From: Streptomyces sp. AC555_RSS877
GTDB taxonomy: Bacteria; Actinomycetota; Actinomycetes; Streptomycetales; Streptomycetaceae
DNA length: 64,000 nt
Assembly (NCBI RefSeq): GCF_019049245.1
Contig: NZ_JAGMUK010000221.1
Location: 223,507-287,506, forward strand
Direction: 5' to 3'
The position numbers and the translations under genes were made by a program. This document shows, piece by piece, positions 33,016 to 40,565 of this stretch; position 1 is the first letter of the stretch, and every line of letters starts with the position of its first letter. A model generated the notes under the pieces. The model worked only from the letters and a program-made list of their open reading frames with translations, ran no database searches and had not been told where the DNA came from.

Positions 33016-34004
33016 TCGGCGTCCCCCTCGGTGCTCTCGGCCGGTATCGACCACCAGGGCAGCACCCGGTACACAGGCTGGTCCGACACCTTCTCGTCGC
33101 TCCACCGAGGCGGGCGCACATTGGTGGTGCGCGAGCGTATCTGGACGAGATCGATCGCTTCGCCCTTGCCGGCCGCTTCCTCACGGTCCAGACGCAGCAG
33201 CACGATGCGGCGCAGATACGTCTCCGAAAGGGAGCCGCGCAGGCCCATCGCGCGGTTGTCGCCGCCGTGCGTGGCGACGAAGAAGTCCCAGGCCCGGCGC
33301 AGCTCGTTCTGCTGGGTGTGGCTGGGCAGCAGGTTGCCGTCGATGGCCCGGCCGTCCTCGGCGGAGAGGTCGTACCAGCCGGTCGTCCGCGTCCCGCCGT
33401 CCGCGGTGTCGATCTGCGCACGGACCTGGACGGCGATGTTCTGCTGCAACGGGTTCGGCGCGAACAGCTTCCAGTTCTGCTCGAACTCCGGGTAGATCCA
33501 GTCGTCGATCGCCCTGCCGTGCTGCTTGGTCACCGTGTTCGACGGCGCCACGTGCAGGAACACCATGCCGATGTGCACACAGACGGCGACGCCGACGACC
33601 GCGAGCGCCACGGCGACGACGATCCGGTAGCGGAGGGAGAGGGCGGCGACGCCGGTGCGGGGGCCGGGGGGCGCGGAGGGGGCGAGGGTGGCGTGCGCCT
33701 GCTCGGCGGCGTGCGGCGCATACGCGGCGCGGGCAGGCGGCTCGGGCCCCGAAGCGGCGGCGGACACCGGACCGGTGCCGGACTCCGGCTCGGCAGCGTG
33801 CGGCGGCTCGGCGGCGCTCGGCTGCTCTTGGGCACTCGACTGCTCGTGGGCGCTCGGCCGCCCGTGAGCCGTGGTGTCGGCCGGCCTGCCGTGCGTCGGG
33901 GCCGGGCCGGGCGAGGAGGCCTGGGGGGCGGGCGGACCGGCGGGCGCGGCGCCCGGCTCGCCCGGCCCGTGCAGGGCGTTCGAGCCTCCGTCGTGCACGT
34001 CCAT
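33012..34004 (-). CDS. DUF5819-family membrane-anchored protein
   Basis: 330 aa from the ATG at 34004 (MDVHDGGSN); the open frame extends 20 codons further. The first 115 residues are Pro/Ala/His/Glu-rich and unstructured. One TM helix (YRIVVAVALAVVGVAVCVHI) is followed by an extracellular domain beginning IDDWIYPEFEQNWKLFAPNP, the conserved core I recognise as DUF5819. A WxLFAPxP box of this kind also occurs near HTTM proteins. No catalytic residues are evident. It is the first gene of an operon with HTTM and TrmH, facing paaA across about 290 bp containing two DnaA-box-like nonamers. Confidence 0.78.
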   Translation of the reverse strand: MDVHDGGSNALHGPGEPGAAPAGPPAPQASSPGPAPTHGRPADTTAHGRPSAHEQSSAQEQPSAAEPPHAAEPESGTGPVSAAASGPEPPARAAYAPHAAEQAHATLAPSAPPGPRTGVAALSLRYRIVVAVALAVVGVAVCVHIGMVFLHVAPSNTVTKQHGRAIDDWIYPEFEQNWKLFAPNPLQQNIAVQVRAQIDTADGGTRTTGWYDLSAEDGRAIDGNLLPSHTQQNELRRAWDFFVATHGGDNRAMGLRGSLSETYLRRIVLLRLDREEAAGKGEAIDLVQIRSRTTNVRPPRWSDEKVSDQPVYRVLPWWSIPAESTEGDAE

Positions 34005-34147
34005 TCCGCCCCGTTTCCGATTCCGGTCCGTCTTCCGGCGCCCCACGCAGGGCAGCAGCACCACCCGTGCACCGCTCGAACGGAACGGTACTCAGGCCCG
34101 TGCGCCCGGCACAGCCCCCAGTGGACCCGCCGCGAAGACCACTCCGG

Positions 34148-34190
34148 TTGTCCACAGGTGATGCCCGGGGACGCCCGCAGGTTATCCACA
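34148..34190 (+). other. Pair of DnaA-box-like nonamers
   Basis: TTGTCCACA (34148-34156) and TTATCCACA (34182-34190) are in the same orientation, 34 bp start to start, in the divergent region before paaA. Confidence 0.6.
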
Positions 34191-34235
34191 GCGGTTGACA
34201 CCTTACGGCGCCCGTCTCACCATGGAATCGCACGA

Positions 34236-34253
34236 ACCGAACGATCGGTCGGG
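34236..34253. promoter_or_regulatory. PaaR-type operator upstream of paaA
   Basis: ACCGAACGATCGGTCGGG matches the reverse complement of the 28978-28995 site at 17 of 18 bases; it is centred about 47 bp before the paaA ATG. Confidence 0.78.
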
Positions 34254-34290
34254 AGCAAGCACCGGCAGAGCCCAGGTCGAAGGGGACCTC

Positions 34291-35322
34291 ATGGCGACAG
34301 CAGCCGCACACCAGACGGCGCGCACTCAGGCGTACGACGGCCAGGCCGACGCACAGGCCGGCGCCGGCGACACCGCCCCGTACGAGAGGGCCTTCGACGC
34401 CGCCGTGGCCGCGGACGAGCGCGTCGAGCCGCGCGACTGGATGCCCGACGCCTACCGCGCGACCCTCGTCCGCCAGATCGCGCAGCATGCCCACTCCGAG
34501 ATCATCGGCATGCAGCCGGAGGCGAACTGGATCACGCGCGCGCCCTCACTGCGCCGCAAGGCCATCCTGATGGCCAAGGTCCAGGACGAGGCCGGACACG
34601 GGCTCTACCTCTACAGCGCCGCCGAAACCCTCGGCACCGGCCGCGACGAACTGCTCGACAAGCTCCACACCGGCCGCCAGAAGTACTCGTCGATCTTCAA
34701 CTACCCCACACTGACCTGGGCGGACGTCGGCGCGATCGGCTGGCTTGTGGACGGCGCCGCGATCACCAACCAGGTGCCCCTGTGCCGGTGCTCCTACGGC
34801 CCGTACGCGCGCGCGATGGTCCGCATCTGCAAGGAGGAGTCCTTCCACCAGCGCCAGGGGTACGAGCTGCTGCTGGCCCTCAGCCGCGGCACCCCCGAGC
34901 AGCACGCGATGGCGCAGGACGCGGTGGACCGCTGGTGGTGGCCGTCCCTGATGATGTTCGGCCCGCCCGACGAGGAGTCCGCGCACTCCGCGCAGTCGAT
35001 GGCATGGAAGATCAAGCGCCATTCGAACGACGAACTGCGTCAGCGCTTCGTCGACATCTGCGTCCCCCAGGCCGAGTCCCTGGGCCTCACACTCCCCGAC
35101 CCCGACCTGCGGTGGAACGAGGAGCGCGGTCACCACGACTTCGGCCCGATCGACTGGACGGAGTTCTGGGACGTCCTCAAGGGCAACGGCCCCTGCAACG
35201 AACAGCGGATATCGCAACGCAGGCGGGCCCACGACGAGGGCGCCTGGGTCCGGGAGGCGGCCTCGGCGTACGCGGCCAAGCACAGTGCCTCCGGTGCCAA
35301 AAGGGGAGGGGAGCAGGCATGA
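34291..35322 (+). CDS. paaA: 1,2-phenylacetyl-CoA epoxidase, catalytic subunit PaaA
   Basis: 343 aa from the ATG at 34291, with AAGGGG upstream; an open frame begins earlier but crosses the operator. Ferritin-like diiron protein: ligand-bearing helices include MAKVQDEAGHGLYLYSAAET (about 91-110) and CKEESFHQRQGYELLLALSR (about 180-199), with the ExxH motifs. It uses O2 and electrons from PaaE to form the 1,2-epoxide of phenylacetyl-CoA, the entry step of aerobic hybrid phenylacetate catabolism. It is first in paaABCDE, with 1-7 nt overlaps between genes. The first 35 residues are a Gln/Ala/Asp-rich tail. Confidence 0.93.
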   Translation: MATAAAHQTARTQAYDGQADAQAGAGDTAPYERAFDAAVAADERVEPRDWMPDAYRATLVRQIAQHAHSEIIGMQPEANWITRAPSLRRKAILMAKVQDEAGHGLYLYSAAETLGTGRDELLDKLHTGRQKYSSIFNYPTLTWADVGAIGWLVDGAAITNQVPLCRCSYGPYARAMVRICKEESFHQRQGYELLLALSRGTPEQHAMAQDAVDRWWWPSLMMFGPPDEESAHSAQSMAWKIKRHSNDELRQRFVDICVPQAESLGLTLPDPDLRWNEERGHHDFGPIDWTEFWDVLKGNGPCNEQRISQRRRAHDEGAWVREAASAYAAKHSASGAKRGGEQA

Positions 35323-35606
35323 CGAACACCGACTGGCCTCTGTGGGAGGTCTTCGTGCGCTCCCGCCGCGGCCTCTCGCACACCCACGCCGGCAGCCTGC
35401 ACGCGCCGGACGCGGAATTCGCGCTGCGCAACGCCCGTGACCTGTACACCCGGCGCGGCGAGGGCGTCTCGATCTGGGTCGTCCCCTCCTCCGCGATCAC
35501 CGCGTCCTCTCCCGACGAGAAGGACCCGTTCTTCGAGCCGTCCGCCGACAAGCCGTACCGGCACCCGACGTTCTACGAGATCCCGGAGGGGGTGAAGCAC
35601 CTGTGA
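35319..35606 (+). CDS. paaB: Phenylacetyl-CoA epoxidase subunit PaaB
   Basis: 95 aa, the expected size. The start TDWPLWEVFVRSRRGLSHTH and the segment DAEFALRNARDLYTRRGEGV are highly typical of PaaB, a small structural subunit bridging the PaaAC heterodimers. The ATG overlaps the paaA stop (ATGA). The C terminus contains DKPYRHPTFYEIPEGVKHL, also a family feature. Confidence 0.93.
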   Translation: MTNTDWPLWEVFVRSRRGLSHTHAGSLHAPDAEFALRNARDLYTRRGEGVSIWVVPSSAITASSPDEKDPFFEPSADKPYRHPTFYEIPEGVKHL

Positions 35607-36340
35607 CCGCACCGGAGACGACCACCGCCGCCGTACCCAGGGCGGCCGCCCTCGCCCTCGGCGACGACGCGCTCGTGCTCTCGCACCGCCTCGGGGAGTG
35701 GGCCGGCCACGCCCCCGTCCTCGAAGAGGAGGTGGCCCTCGCCAACATCGCGCTGGACCTGCTCGGCCAGGCCCGGGTGCTGCTGTCGCTGGCCGGCGAC
35801 GAGGACGACCTGGCGTATCTGCGCGAGGAGCGCGCCTTCACCAACCTCCAGCTGGTGGAGCAGCCGAACGGCGACTTCGCCCACACCATCGCCCGCCAGC
35901 TGTACTTCTCCACCTACCAGTACCTGCTCTACGCCGAACTGGCCGTCGGCGACGGCCCGTTCGCCCCGCTCGCCGCGAAGGCCGTCAAAGAGGTCGCCTA
36001 CCACCGCGACCACGCCGAACAGTGGACCCTGCGGCTCGGCGACGGCACGGACGTCAGCCATGATCGGATGCAGCGGGCGTGCGAGACGCTGTGGCGGTTC
36101 ACCGGGGAGATGTTCGCGCCCGTGGCAGGGCTGGACGCCGACCGGCAGGGCATGGAGTCGACCTGGGCCGAGGCCGTCGGGGACGTCCTGCGCCGCGCGA
36201 CCCTCACGGTCCCCGAGGGCCCCCGGTCCGGGGCGTGGGCGGCCGGGGCGGGTCGTCAGGGCCTGCACACCGAGTCCTTCGGGCGGATGCTCGCCGAGAT
36301 GCAGCATCTGCACCGCAGTCACCCGGGGGCGTCATGGTGA
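35603..36340 (+). CDS. paaC: Phenylacetyl-CoA epoxidase structural subunit PaaC
   Basis: 245 aa, GTG start overlapping the paaB stop. Ferritin-like helical protein related to PaaA but acting as structural partner: LGDDALVLSHRLGEWAGHAP, LEEEVALANIALDLLGQARV, NLQLVEQPNGDFAHTIARQL and KEVAYHRDHAEQWTLRLGDG are recognisable. The C terminus HTESFGRMLAEMQHLHRSHP is typical. Forms the AC core of the epoxidase. The stop overlaps paaD by 7 nt. Confidence 0.92.
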   Translation: MTAPETTTAAVPRAAALALGDDALVLSHRLGEWAGHAPVLEEEVALANIALDLLGQARVLLSLAGDEDDLAYLREERAFTNLQLVEQPNGDFAHTIARQLYFSTYQYLLYAELAVGDGPFAPLAAKAVKEVAYHRDHAEQWTLRLGDGTDVSHDRMQRACETLWRFTGEMFAPVAGLDADRQGMESTWAEAVGDVLRRATLTVPEGPRSGAWAAGAGRQGLHTESFGRMLAEMQHLHRSHPGASW

Positions 36341-36873
36341 CGATCACTCCGCTGGAGGCGGAGCTCCTGGAGGTGGCCGGTGCGGTGCCCGACCCCGAAC
36401 TGCCCGTGCTCACCTTGCGGGAGCTCGGCGTCCTGCGCGCGGTGCGCGTCCACGGCCCCGACTCGGTCGAGGTCGAGCTCACCCCGACGTACACCGGCTG
36501 TCCGGCCGTCGAGGCGATGTCCCTGGACATAGAGCGGGTGCTGCACGAACACGGCGTGCGGGACGTCACCGTGCGCACCGTGCTCGCGCCCGCGTGGTCG
36601 ACGGACGACATCACGGACGAAGGGCGGCGCAAACTGAGGGAGTTCGGCATCGCCCCGCCGCGCACAGGGCGGGCGGCCGGGCCGGTCGGCCTGCGACTGG
36701 GGCCGACCCGCACCCTCGGCCCGGCAGCCGGTGAAGCGGCCGACCCCGTCCGCTGCCCGCGCTGCGAGTCCGCCGACACCGAACTGCTCAGCCGTTTCTC
36801 CTCCACCGCCTGCAAGGCGCTGCGCCGGTGCCTGGCCTGCCGTGAACCCTTCGACCACTTCAAGGAGTTGTGA
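36334..36873 (+). CDS. paaD: PaaD, MIP18/DUF59-type iron-sulfur assembly factor for the epoxidase
   Basis: 179 aa from ATG 36334 (overlapping paaC by 7 nt). The N-terminal DUF59 domain carries DPELPVLTLRELGVLRAVRV and YTGCPAVEAM with a conserved Cys (about 54). The C-terminal half ends in a four-cysteine motif CPRCESADTELLSRF ... CLACREPFDHFK that likely binds zinc or iron-sulfur. PaaD is needed for maturation of the epoxidase system, probably of the PaaE cluster, but is not part of the purified catalytic core. Confidence 0.9.
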   Translation: MVTITPLEAELLEVAGAVPDPELPVLTLRELGVLRAVRVHGPDSVEVELTPTYTGCPAVEAMSLDIERVLHEHGVRDVTVRTVLAPAWSTDDITDEGRRKLREFGIAPPRTGRAAGPVGLRLGPTRTLGPAAGEAADPVRCPRCESADTELLSRFSSTACKALRRCLACREPFDHFKEL

Positions 36874-37934
36874 TGGCCCGCTTCCACGCGCTCCCCGTGG
36901 CCGCGGTCGACCGGCTCACCGACGACTCCGTGGCCCTGACCTTCACCGTGCCCGAGGACCTGCGCGAGGAGTACCGGCACGCCCCGGGCCAGCATCTCGC
37001 CCTGCGGCGCACGGCGGACGGTACGGAGATCAGGCGCACCTACTCGATCTGCTCCCCGGCACCGTCGCCGGACGGCGAGGGACCCCGCACCCTGCGCGTC
37101 GGAGTGCGGCTGGTCGACGGCGGCGCCTTCTCGACGTATGCGCTCAAGGAGATCAACATCGGCGACGAGCTGGAGGTGATGACCCCAGCGGGCCGCTTCA
37201 CCCTCGACCCGGCGCCCGGCCTGTACGCCGCGATCGTCGGCGGCAGCGGCATCACCCCGGTGCTGTCGATCGTGACGACGCTGCTGGCGCGCGAGCCTGA
37301 GGCCCGGTTCTGTCTGATCCGCAGCGACCGTACGTCCGCCTCGACGATGTTCCTGGAGGAGGTCGCCGATCTGAAGGACCGCTACCCGCAGCGGCTGCAC
37401 CTGGTGACGGTCCTGTCCCGGGAGGAGCAGCAGGCCGGGCTGCCGTCCGGGCGGCTCGACCAGGAGCGGCTCGGCGGGCTGCTTCCGGCACTGCTGCCCG
37501 TGGAACGGGTGGCGGGGTGGTTCCTGTGCGGTCCGTTCGGACTGGTGCAGGGCGCGGAGCGGGCGCTGCGCGAGCTGGGAGTTTCCCGTACCCGTGTCCA
37601 CGAGGAGATCTTCCATGTGGACGCCGCCGCCCCCGTGACCACCGCGCCCGCACCCGCGCACAGCACGGTGACCGCCCGGCTCGACGGCCGCGGCGGCAGC
37701 TGGCCGGTCCAGCAGGGCGAGTCACTCCTGGAGGCGGTACTGCGCAACCGCGCCGACGCGCCCTACGCCTGCAAGGGCGGCGTGTGCGGGACCTGCCGGG
37801 CCTTCCTGGTCTCCGGCGAGGTGCGCATGGACCGCAACTTCGCGCTGGAGCCGGAGGAGACGGAAGCGGGGTACGTGCTGGCGTGCCAGTCCCATCCGGT
37901 GACGGAGACAGTGGAGCTGGACTTCGACAGGTGA
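36873..37934 (+). CDS. paaE: PaaE, ferredoxin-type oxidoreductase of the epoxidase
   Basis: 353 aa from the ATG at 36873 (AAGGAG five bases upstream), sharing one base with the paaD stop. The FAD domain has RRTYSICS (about 51-58), and the NAD(P) domain begins IVGGSGITPVLSIV (about 120-133). The plant-type [2Fe-2S] ferredoxin domain at the C terminus has CKGGVCGTCRAFLVSG and a fourth Cys in YVLACQSHP. It passes electrons from NADPH to the PaaA diiron site. It is the last gene of the operon, followed by a small hairpin at 37948-37969. Confidence 0.92.
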   Translation: MARFHALPVAAVDRLTDDSVALTFTVPEDLREEYRHAPGQHLALRRTADGTEIRRTYSICSPAPSPDGEGPRTLRVGVRLVDGGAFSTYALKEINIGDELEVMTPAGRFTLDPAPGLYAAIVGGSGITPVLSIVTTLLAREPEARFCLIRSDRTSASTMFLEEVADLKDRYPQRLHLVTVLSREEQQAGLPSGRLDQERLGGLLPALLPVERVAGWFLCGPFGLVQGAERALRELGVSRTRVHEEIFHVDAAAPVTTAPAPAHSTVTARLDGRGGSWPVQQGESLLEAVLRNRADAPYACKGGVCGTCRAFLVSGEVRMDRNFALEPEETEAGYVLACQSHPVTETVELDFDR

Positions 37935-37947
37935 GAAGCCGAGAAGA

Positions 37948-37969
37948 GTCCGCCCGCGGGCAGGCGGAC
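37948..37969 (+). terminator. Possible terminator after paaE
   Basis: GTCCGCC and GGCGGAC arms (7 bp) around an 8-nt loop; no T-tract. It separates paaE from the separately regulated acyl-CoA dehydrogenase gene. Confidence 0.5.
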
Positions 37970-37990
37970 GTCGGCAGCGTTCCCTTCTTC

Positions 37991-38004
37991 TAGAACCTGT
38001 TCTA
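37991..38004. promoter_or_regulatory. KstR-type operator upstream of the acyl-CoA dehydrogenase
   Basis: TAGAACCTGTTCTA is a perfect 14-bp palindrome matching the AACnnGTT core with flanking TAG/CTA of the actinobacterial steroid-catabolism repressor KstR. It lies 59 bp before the GTG start of the next gene. Confidence 0.7.
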
Positions 38005-38062
38005 TCTTGCGGACCACTTGACGGACCGTCAGATCAGCGGGGCCGGGCGGAAGGACAGGATC

Positions 38063-39196
38063 GTGGACTTCACCTTCACCGAGGAGCAGCAGGCGGCGGC
38101 CGAGGCGGCGCGAGGGGTGTTGGCCGGCGTCGCCCCGGACTCGGTGCCCAGTCCGGCCCTCACCGTGGGCGCCGTCGCGGACGACTTCGACCGTGCGCTG
38201 TGGACCCGGCTCGCCGACGCCGACCTGGTGAGTCTCCTGCTGGACCCGGAGTACGGCGGGGCGGGCCTGGACGCCGTCGCGCTGTGCCTGGTGCTGCGCG
38301 AGGCGGCCAAGGTGCTGGCGCGGGTGCCGCTGCTGGAGAGCAGCGCCGCCCTGGCCGCCGTACAGGCCTTCGGGGGCGAGGAGTTGAAAGCCCACCTGGC
38401 GGCGCGGGCGGGCCGCGGAGAGGTGGTCCTGACCGTCGCCGCGAGCGGCCGCACCGGTCACGACCCGGCCGAACTCGCCGTGACGGCACGGCAGGAGGGG
38501 GAGGTGTGGGTGCTGGACGGGGTGCAGACGGCGGTGCCGTGGGCGTACGGCGCCGACTTCGTCCTCGTCCCCGCGCACACGGCCGCCGACCGGACCCTGC
38601 TCGCCCTGGTCCCCCGGGCCCAAGCGGGGGTCGAGCTCGCCGAGCAGATCTCCACGACCGGTGAGCGCCTCGCCGAACTGCGTCTGGACGCCGTACGGAT
38701 CGCGGAGCGGGACGTCATCGACGCCGACGGCGCCTGGGAGTGGCTGCGGGACCTGCTGGCCACCGGGACGTGTGCGCTGGCGCTCGGTCTGGGCGAGCGG
38801 GTGCTCGGGATGACCAGCGAATACACCGGCAAACGGGAGCAGTTCGGGTTCCCGGTGGCGACGTTCCAGGCCGTCGCCGTACAGGCCGCCGACCGCTACA
38901 TCGATCTGCGCGCCATGGAGGTCACCCTGTGGCAGGCCGCGTGGCGGATCGCCTCGGGGGCGCCGGGCGCGCTGCCCGCCTCCGGTGACGTGGCCGTCGC
39001 CAAGATCTGGGCGTCGGAGGGCGTACGGAGGGTCGTGCAGACCGCGCAGCATCTGCACGGCGGGTTCGGCGCCGACGTCGACTACCCCCTGCACCGGTAC
39101 CACGCCTGGGCCAAGCACCTCGAACTGTCACTCGGTCCGGCGGCGGCACACGAGGAGATGCTGGGCGACCTGCTGGCGGCCCACCCACTGGCCTGA
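38063..39196 (+). CDS. Acyl-CoA dehydrogenase (FadE-like)
   Basis: 377 aa from the GTG at 38063 with AGGACAGG upstream; a TTG at 38018 is in frame but less likely. The start DFTFTEEQQAAAEAARGVLA is characteristic of the family. The flavin/substrate region includes LLLDPEYGGAGLDAVALCLV, and the C-terminal helical domain has QFGFPVATFQAVAVQAADRY and HLHGGFGADVDYPLHRYHAW. The usual catalytic Glu of short-chain enzymes is not obvious in the standard place, so this may be one half of an alpha2beta2 steroid-type dehydrogenase. The KstR-like operator just upstream supports a role in sterol side-chain or related acyl-CoA breakdown. The partner subunit is not in the window. Confidence 0.85.
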   Translation: MDFTFTEEQQAAAEAARGVLAGVAPDSVPSPALTVGAVADDFDRALWTRLADADLVSLLLDPEYGGAGLDAVALCLVLREAAKVLARVPLLESSAALAAVQAFGGEELKAHLAARAGRGEVVLTVAASGRTGHDPAELAVTARQEGEVWVLDGVQTAVPWAYGADFVLVPAHTAADRTLLALVPRAQAGVELAEQISTTGERLAELRLDAVRIAERDVIDADGAWEWLRDLLATGTCALALGLGERVLGMTSEYTGKREQFGFPVATFQAVAVQAADRYIDLRAMEVTLWQAAWRIASGAPGALPASGDVAVAKIWASEGVRRVVQTAQHLHGGFGADVDYPLHRYHAWAKHLELSLGPAAAHEEMLGDLLAAHPLA

Positions 39197-39226
39197 CCGC
39201 CAGGCACCGACCGGTCCGGGGGCCCA

Positions 39227-39329
39227 GGGCCTGTCCGGCGGATCATGCCGCAGACGCGGGGCCTGGCACGCCGATCTGCGGCGTTGAGGCGCCGCGAATG
39301 TCCTGCGACTTGATCCGCCGGACAGGCCC
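39227..39329. mobile_element. MITE-like element, short internally deleted copy (103 bp)
   Basis: Perfect 19-bp terminal inverted repeats, GGGCCTGTCCGGCGGATCA and TGATCCGCCGGACAGGCCC. It matches both ends of the copy at 30796-31016 but lacks its central 118 bp. Its right end forms the last base of the rhodanese stop codon. Confidence 0.88.
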
Positions 39330-39676
39330 TAGAGGACGAAGCCCGGCTGCCCCTCGTCGGTCACGACGGGGCGGCCCGTCGCGGCCCAGACCTGCATGCC
39401 GCCGTCGACGTTCGCCGCGTCGATGCCCTGCTGGACGAGGTACATCGCGACCTGGGCCGAACGCCCGCCGGAACGGCAGATCACGTTGACCCGGCCGTCC
39501 TGCGGGGCGGCCTCGGTCAGCTCGCCGTACCGGGCGACGAATTCGCTGATGGGGATGTGCAGCGCCCCCGCGGCGTGACCCGCCTGCCACTCGTCGTCCT
39601 CGCGGACGTCCAGCAGGAAGTCACTGTCCTTGAGGTCCGTGACCTCGACCGTGGGCACACCAGCTCCGAATTGCAT
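39329..39676 (-). CDS. Rhodanese-like single-domain protein
   Basis: 115 aa from the ATG at 39676. Full rhodanese domain: FLLDVREDDEWQAGHAAGAL (about 20-39), ISEFVARYGEL, and the active-site loop VICRSGGRSAQVAMYL with the persulfide-forming Cys67. The domain ends GGMQVWAATGRPVV. Members carry sulfane sulfur for transfer or detoxification; the acceptor is unknown. The TAG stop is formed by TA plus the terminal G (on this strand) of the neighbouring MITE, so a few C-terminal residues may be missing or changed. It stands between the MITE and a J-domain gene on the same strand. Confidence 0.9.
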   Translation of the reverse strand: MQFGAGVPTVEVTDLKDSDFLLDVREDDEWQAGHAAGALHIPISEFVARYGELTEAAPQDGRVNVICRSGGRSAQVAMYLVQQGIDAANVDGGMQVWAATGRPVVTDEGQPGFVL

Positions 39677-39722
39677 GCCTCCGACGCTACCCGACGCGGG
39701 CGCGCATCGGCCCGGCCACCCA

Positions 39723-40565
39723 CTACCCGACCAGACCCGCCAGTTCCGCCTCGCGTGCGGCGACGTCGGCCAAGAGCTTCTCGGCGACCTCGTCCAGGAG
39801 GCGGTCCGGGTCTTCCGGGGCCATCCGGAGCATCGAGCCGATCGCGCTCTCCTCCAGTTCCCGGGCGACCACGCTGAGCAGTTCCTTGCGCTGGGAGAGC
39901 CATTCGAGGCGGGCGTAGAGCTCCTCGCTGGGAGTCGGGCCCTGCTCCGGGAGCTTCGGCCCGGCGGCCCACTCCTCGGCCAGCTCCCGCAGCAGCATCT
40001 CGTCGCCACGGGCGTAGGCGCCGTTGACCCGGGTGATGAACTCCTCGCGCCGCGACCGCTCCGTGTCGTCCTGGGCGAGGTCGGGGTGGGCCTTGCGGGC
40101 CAGCTCGCGGTAGAGCTTGCGGACCTCCTCGCTGGGCCGCACCCGCTGCGGGGGCCGTACCGGCTGATCGGTGAGCATCGCCTCGGCCTCCGGGGACAGC
40201 CCCGCACCGTCCATCCAGCCGTGGAAGAGCTCCTCGACACCGGGCATCGGCATGACCCGGGCCCGCGCCTCGTCCGCCTTGCGCAGGTCCTCGGGGTCGC
40301 CGGTCCGGGCGGCCCGGGCCTCGGCGATCTCGGCGTCCAGCTCGTCGAGGCGGGTGTACATCGGGCCGAGCTTCTGGTGGTGCAGCCGGGAGAAGTTCTC
40401 GACCTCGATGCGGAAGGTCTCCACCGCGATCTCGTACTCGATCAACGCCTGCTCGGCGGCCCGTACGGCCCGTTCCAGCCGCTCCTCGGGCCGGGGCACA
40501 CCGGCGTCCGGCGTCGGCCGGTCCTCACCGGCGACACCACCCTGTTCAGCTTCCGGGGTCGTCAC
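39723..40565 (-). CDS. J-domain protein, unusual arrangement
   Basis: 280 aa from the GTG at 40565. A coiled-coil-like region (about 25-95, rich in Glu/Ala/Arg: AVRAAEQALIEYEIAVETFR) precedes a J-domain core around residues 145-200: SEEVRKLYRELARKAHPDLA carries the essential HPD tripeptide, followed by RSRREEFITRVNGAYARGDE. A second helical region follows (YARLEWLSQRKELLSVVARE). No G/F or zinc-finger domain is present, so it is a type III J-protein that could recruit DnaK to a special client. The partner is unknown. Possibly co-transcribed with the rhodanese gene 46 bp downstream. Confidence 0.82.
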   Translation of the reverse strand: MTTPEAEQGGVAGEDRPTPDAGVPRPEERLERAVRAAEQALIEYEIAVETFRIEVENFSRLHHQKLGPMYTRLDELDAEIAEARAARTGDPEDLRKADEARARVMPMPGVEELFHGWMDGAGLSPEAEAMLTDQPVRPPQRVRPSEEVRKLYRELARKAHPDLAQDDTERSRREEFITRVNGAYARGDEMLLRELAEEWAAGPKLPEQGPTPSEELYARLEWLSQRKELLSVVARELEESAIGSMLRMAPEDPDRLLDEVAEKLLADVAAREAELAGLVG

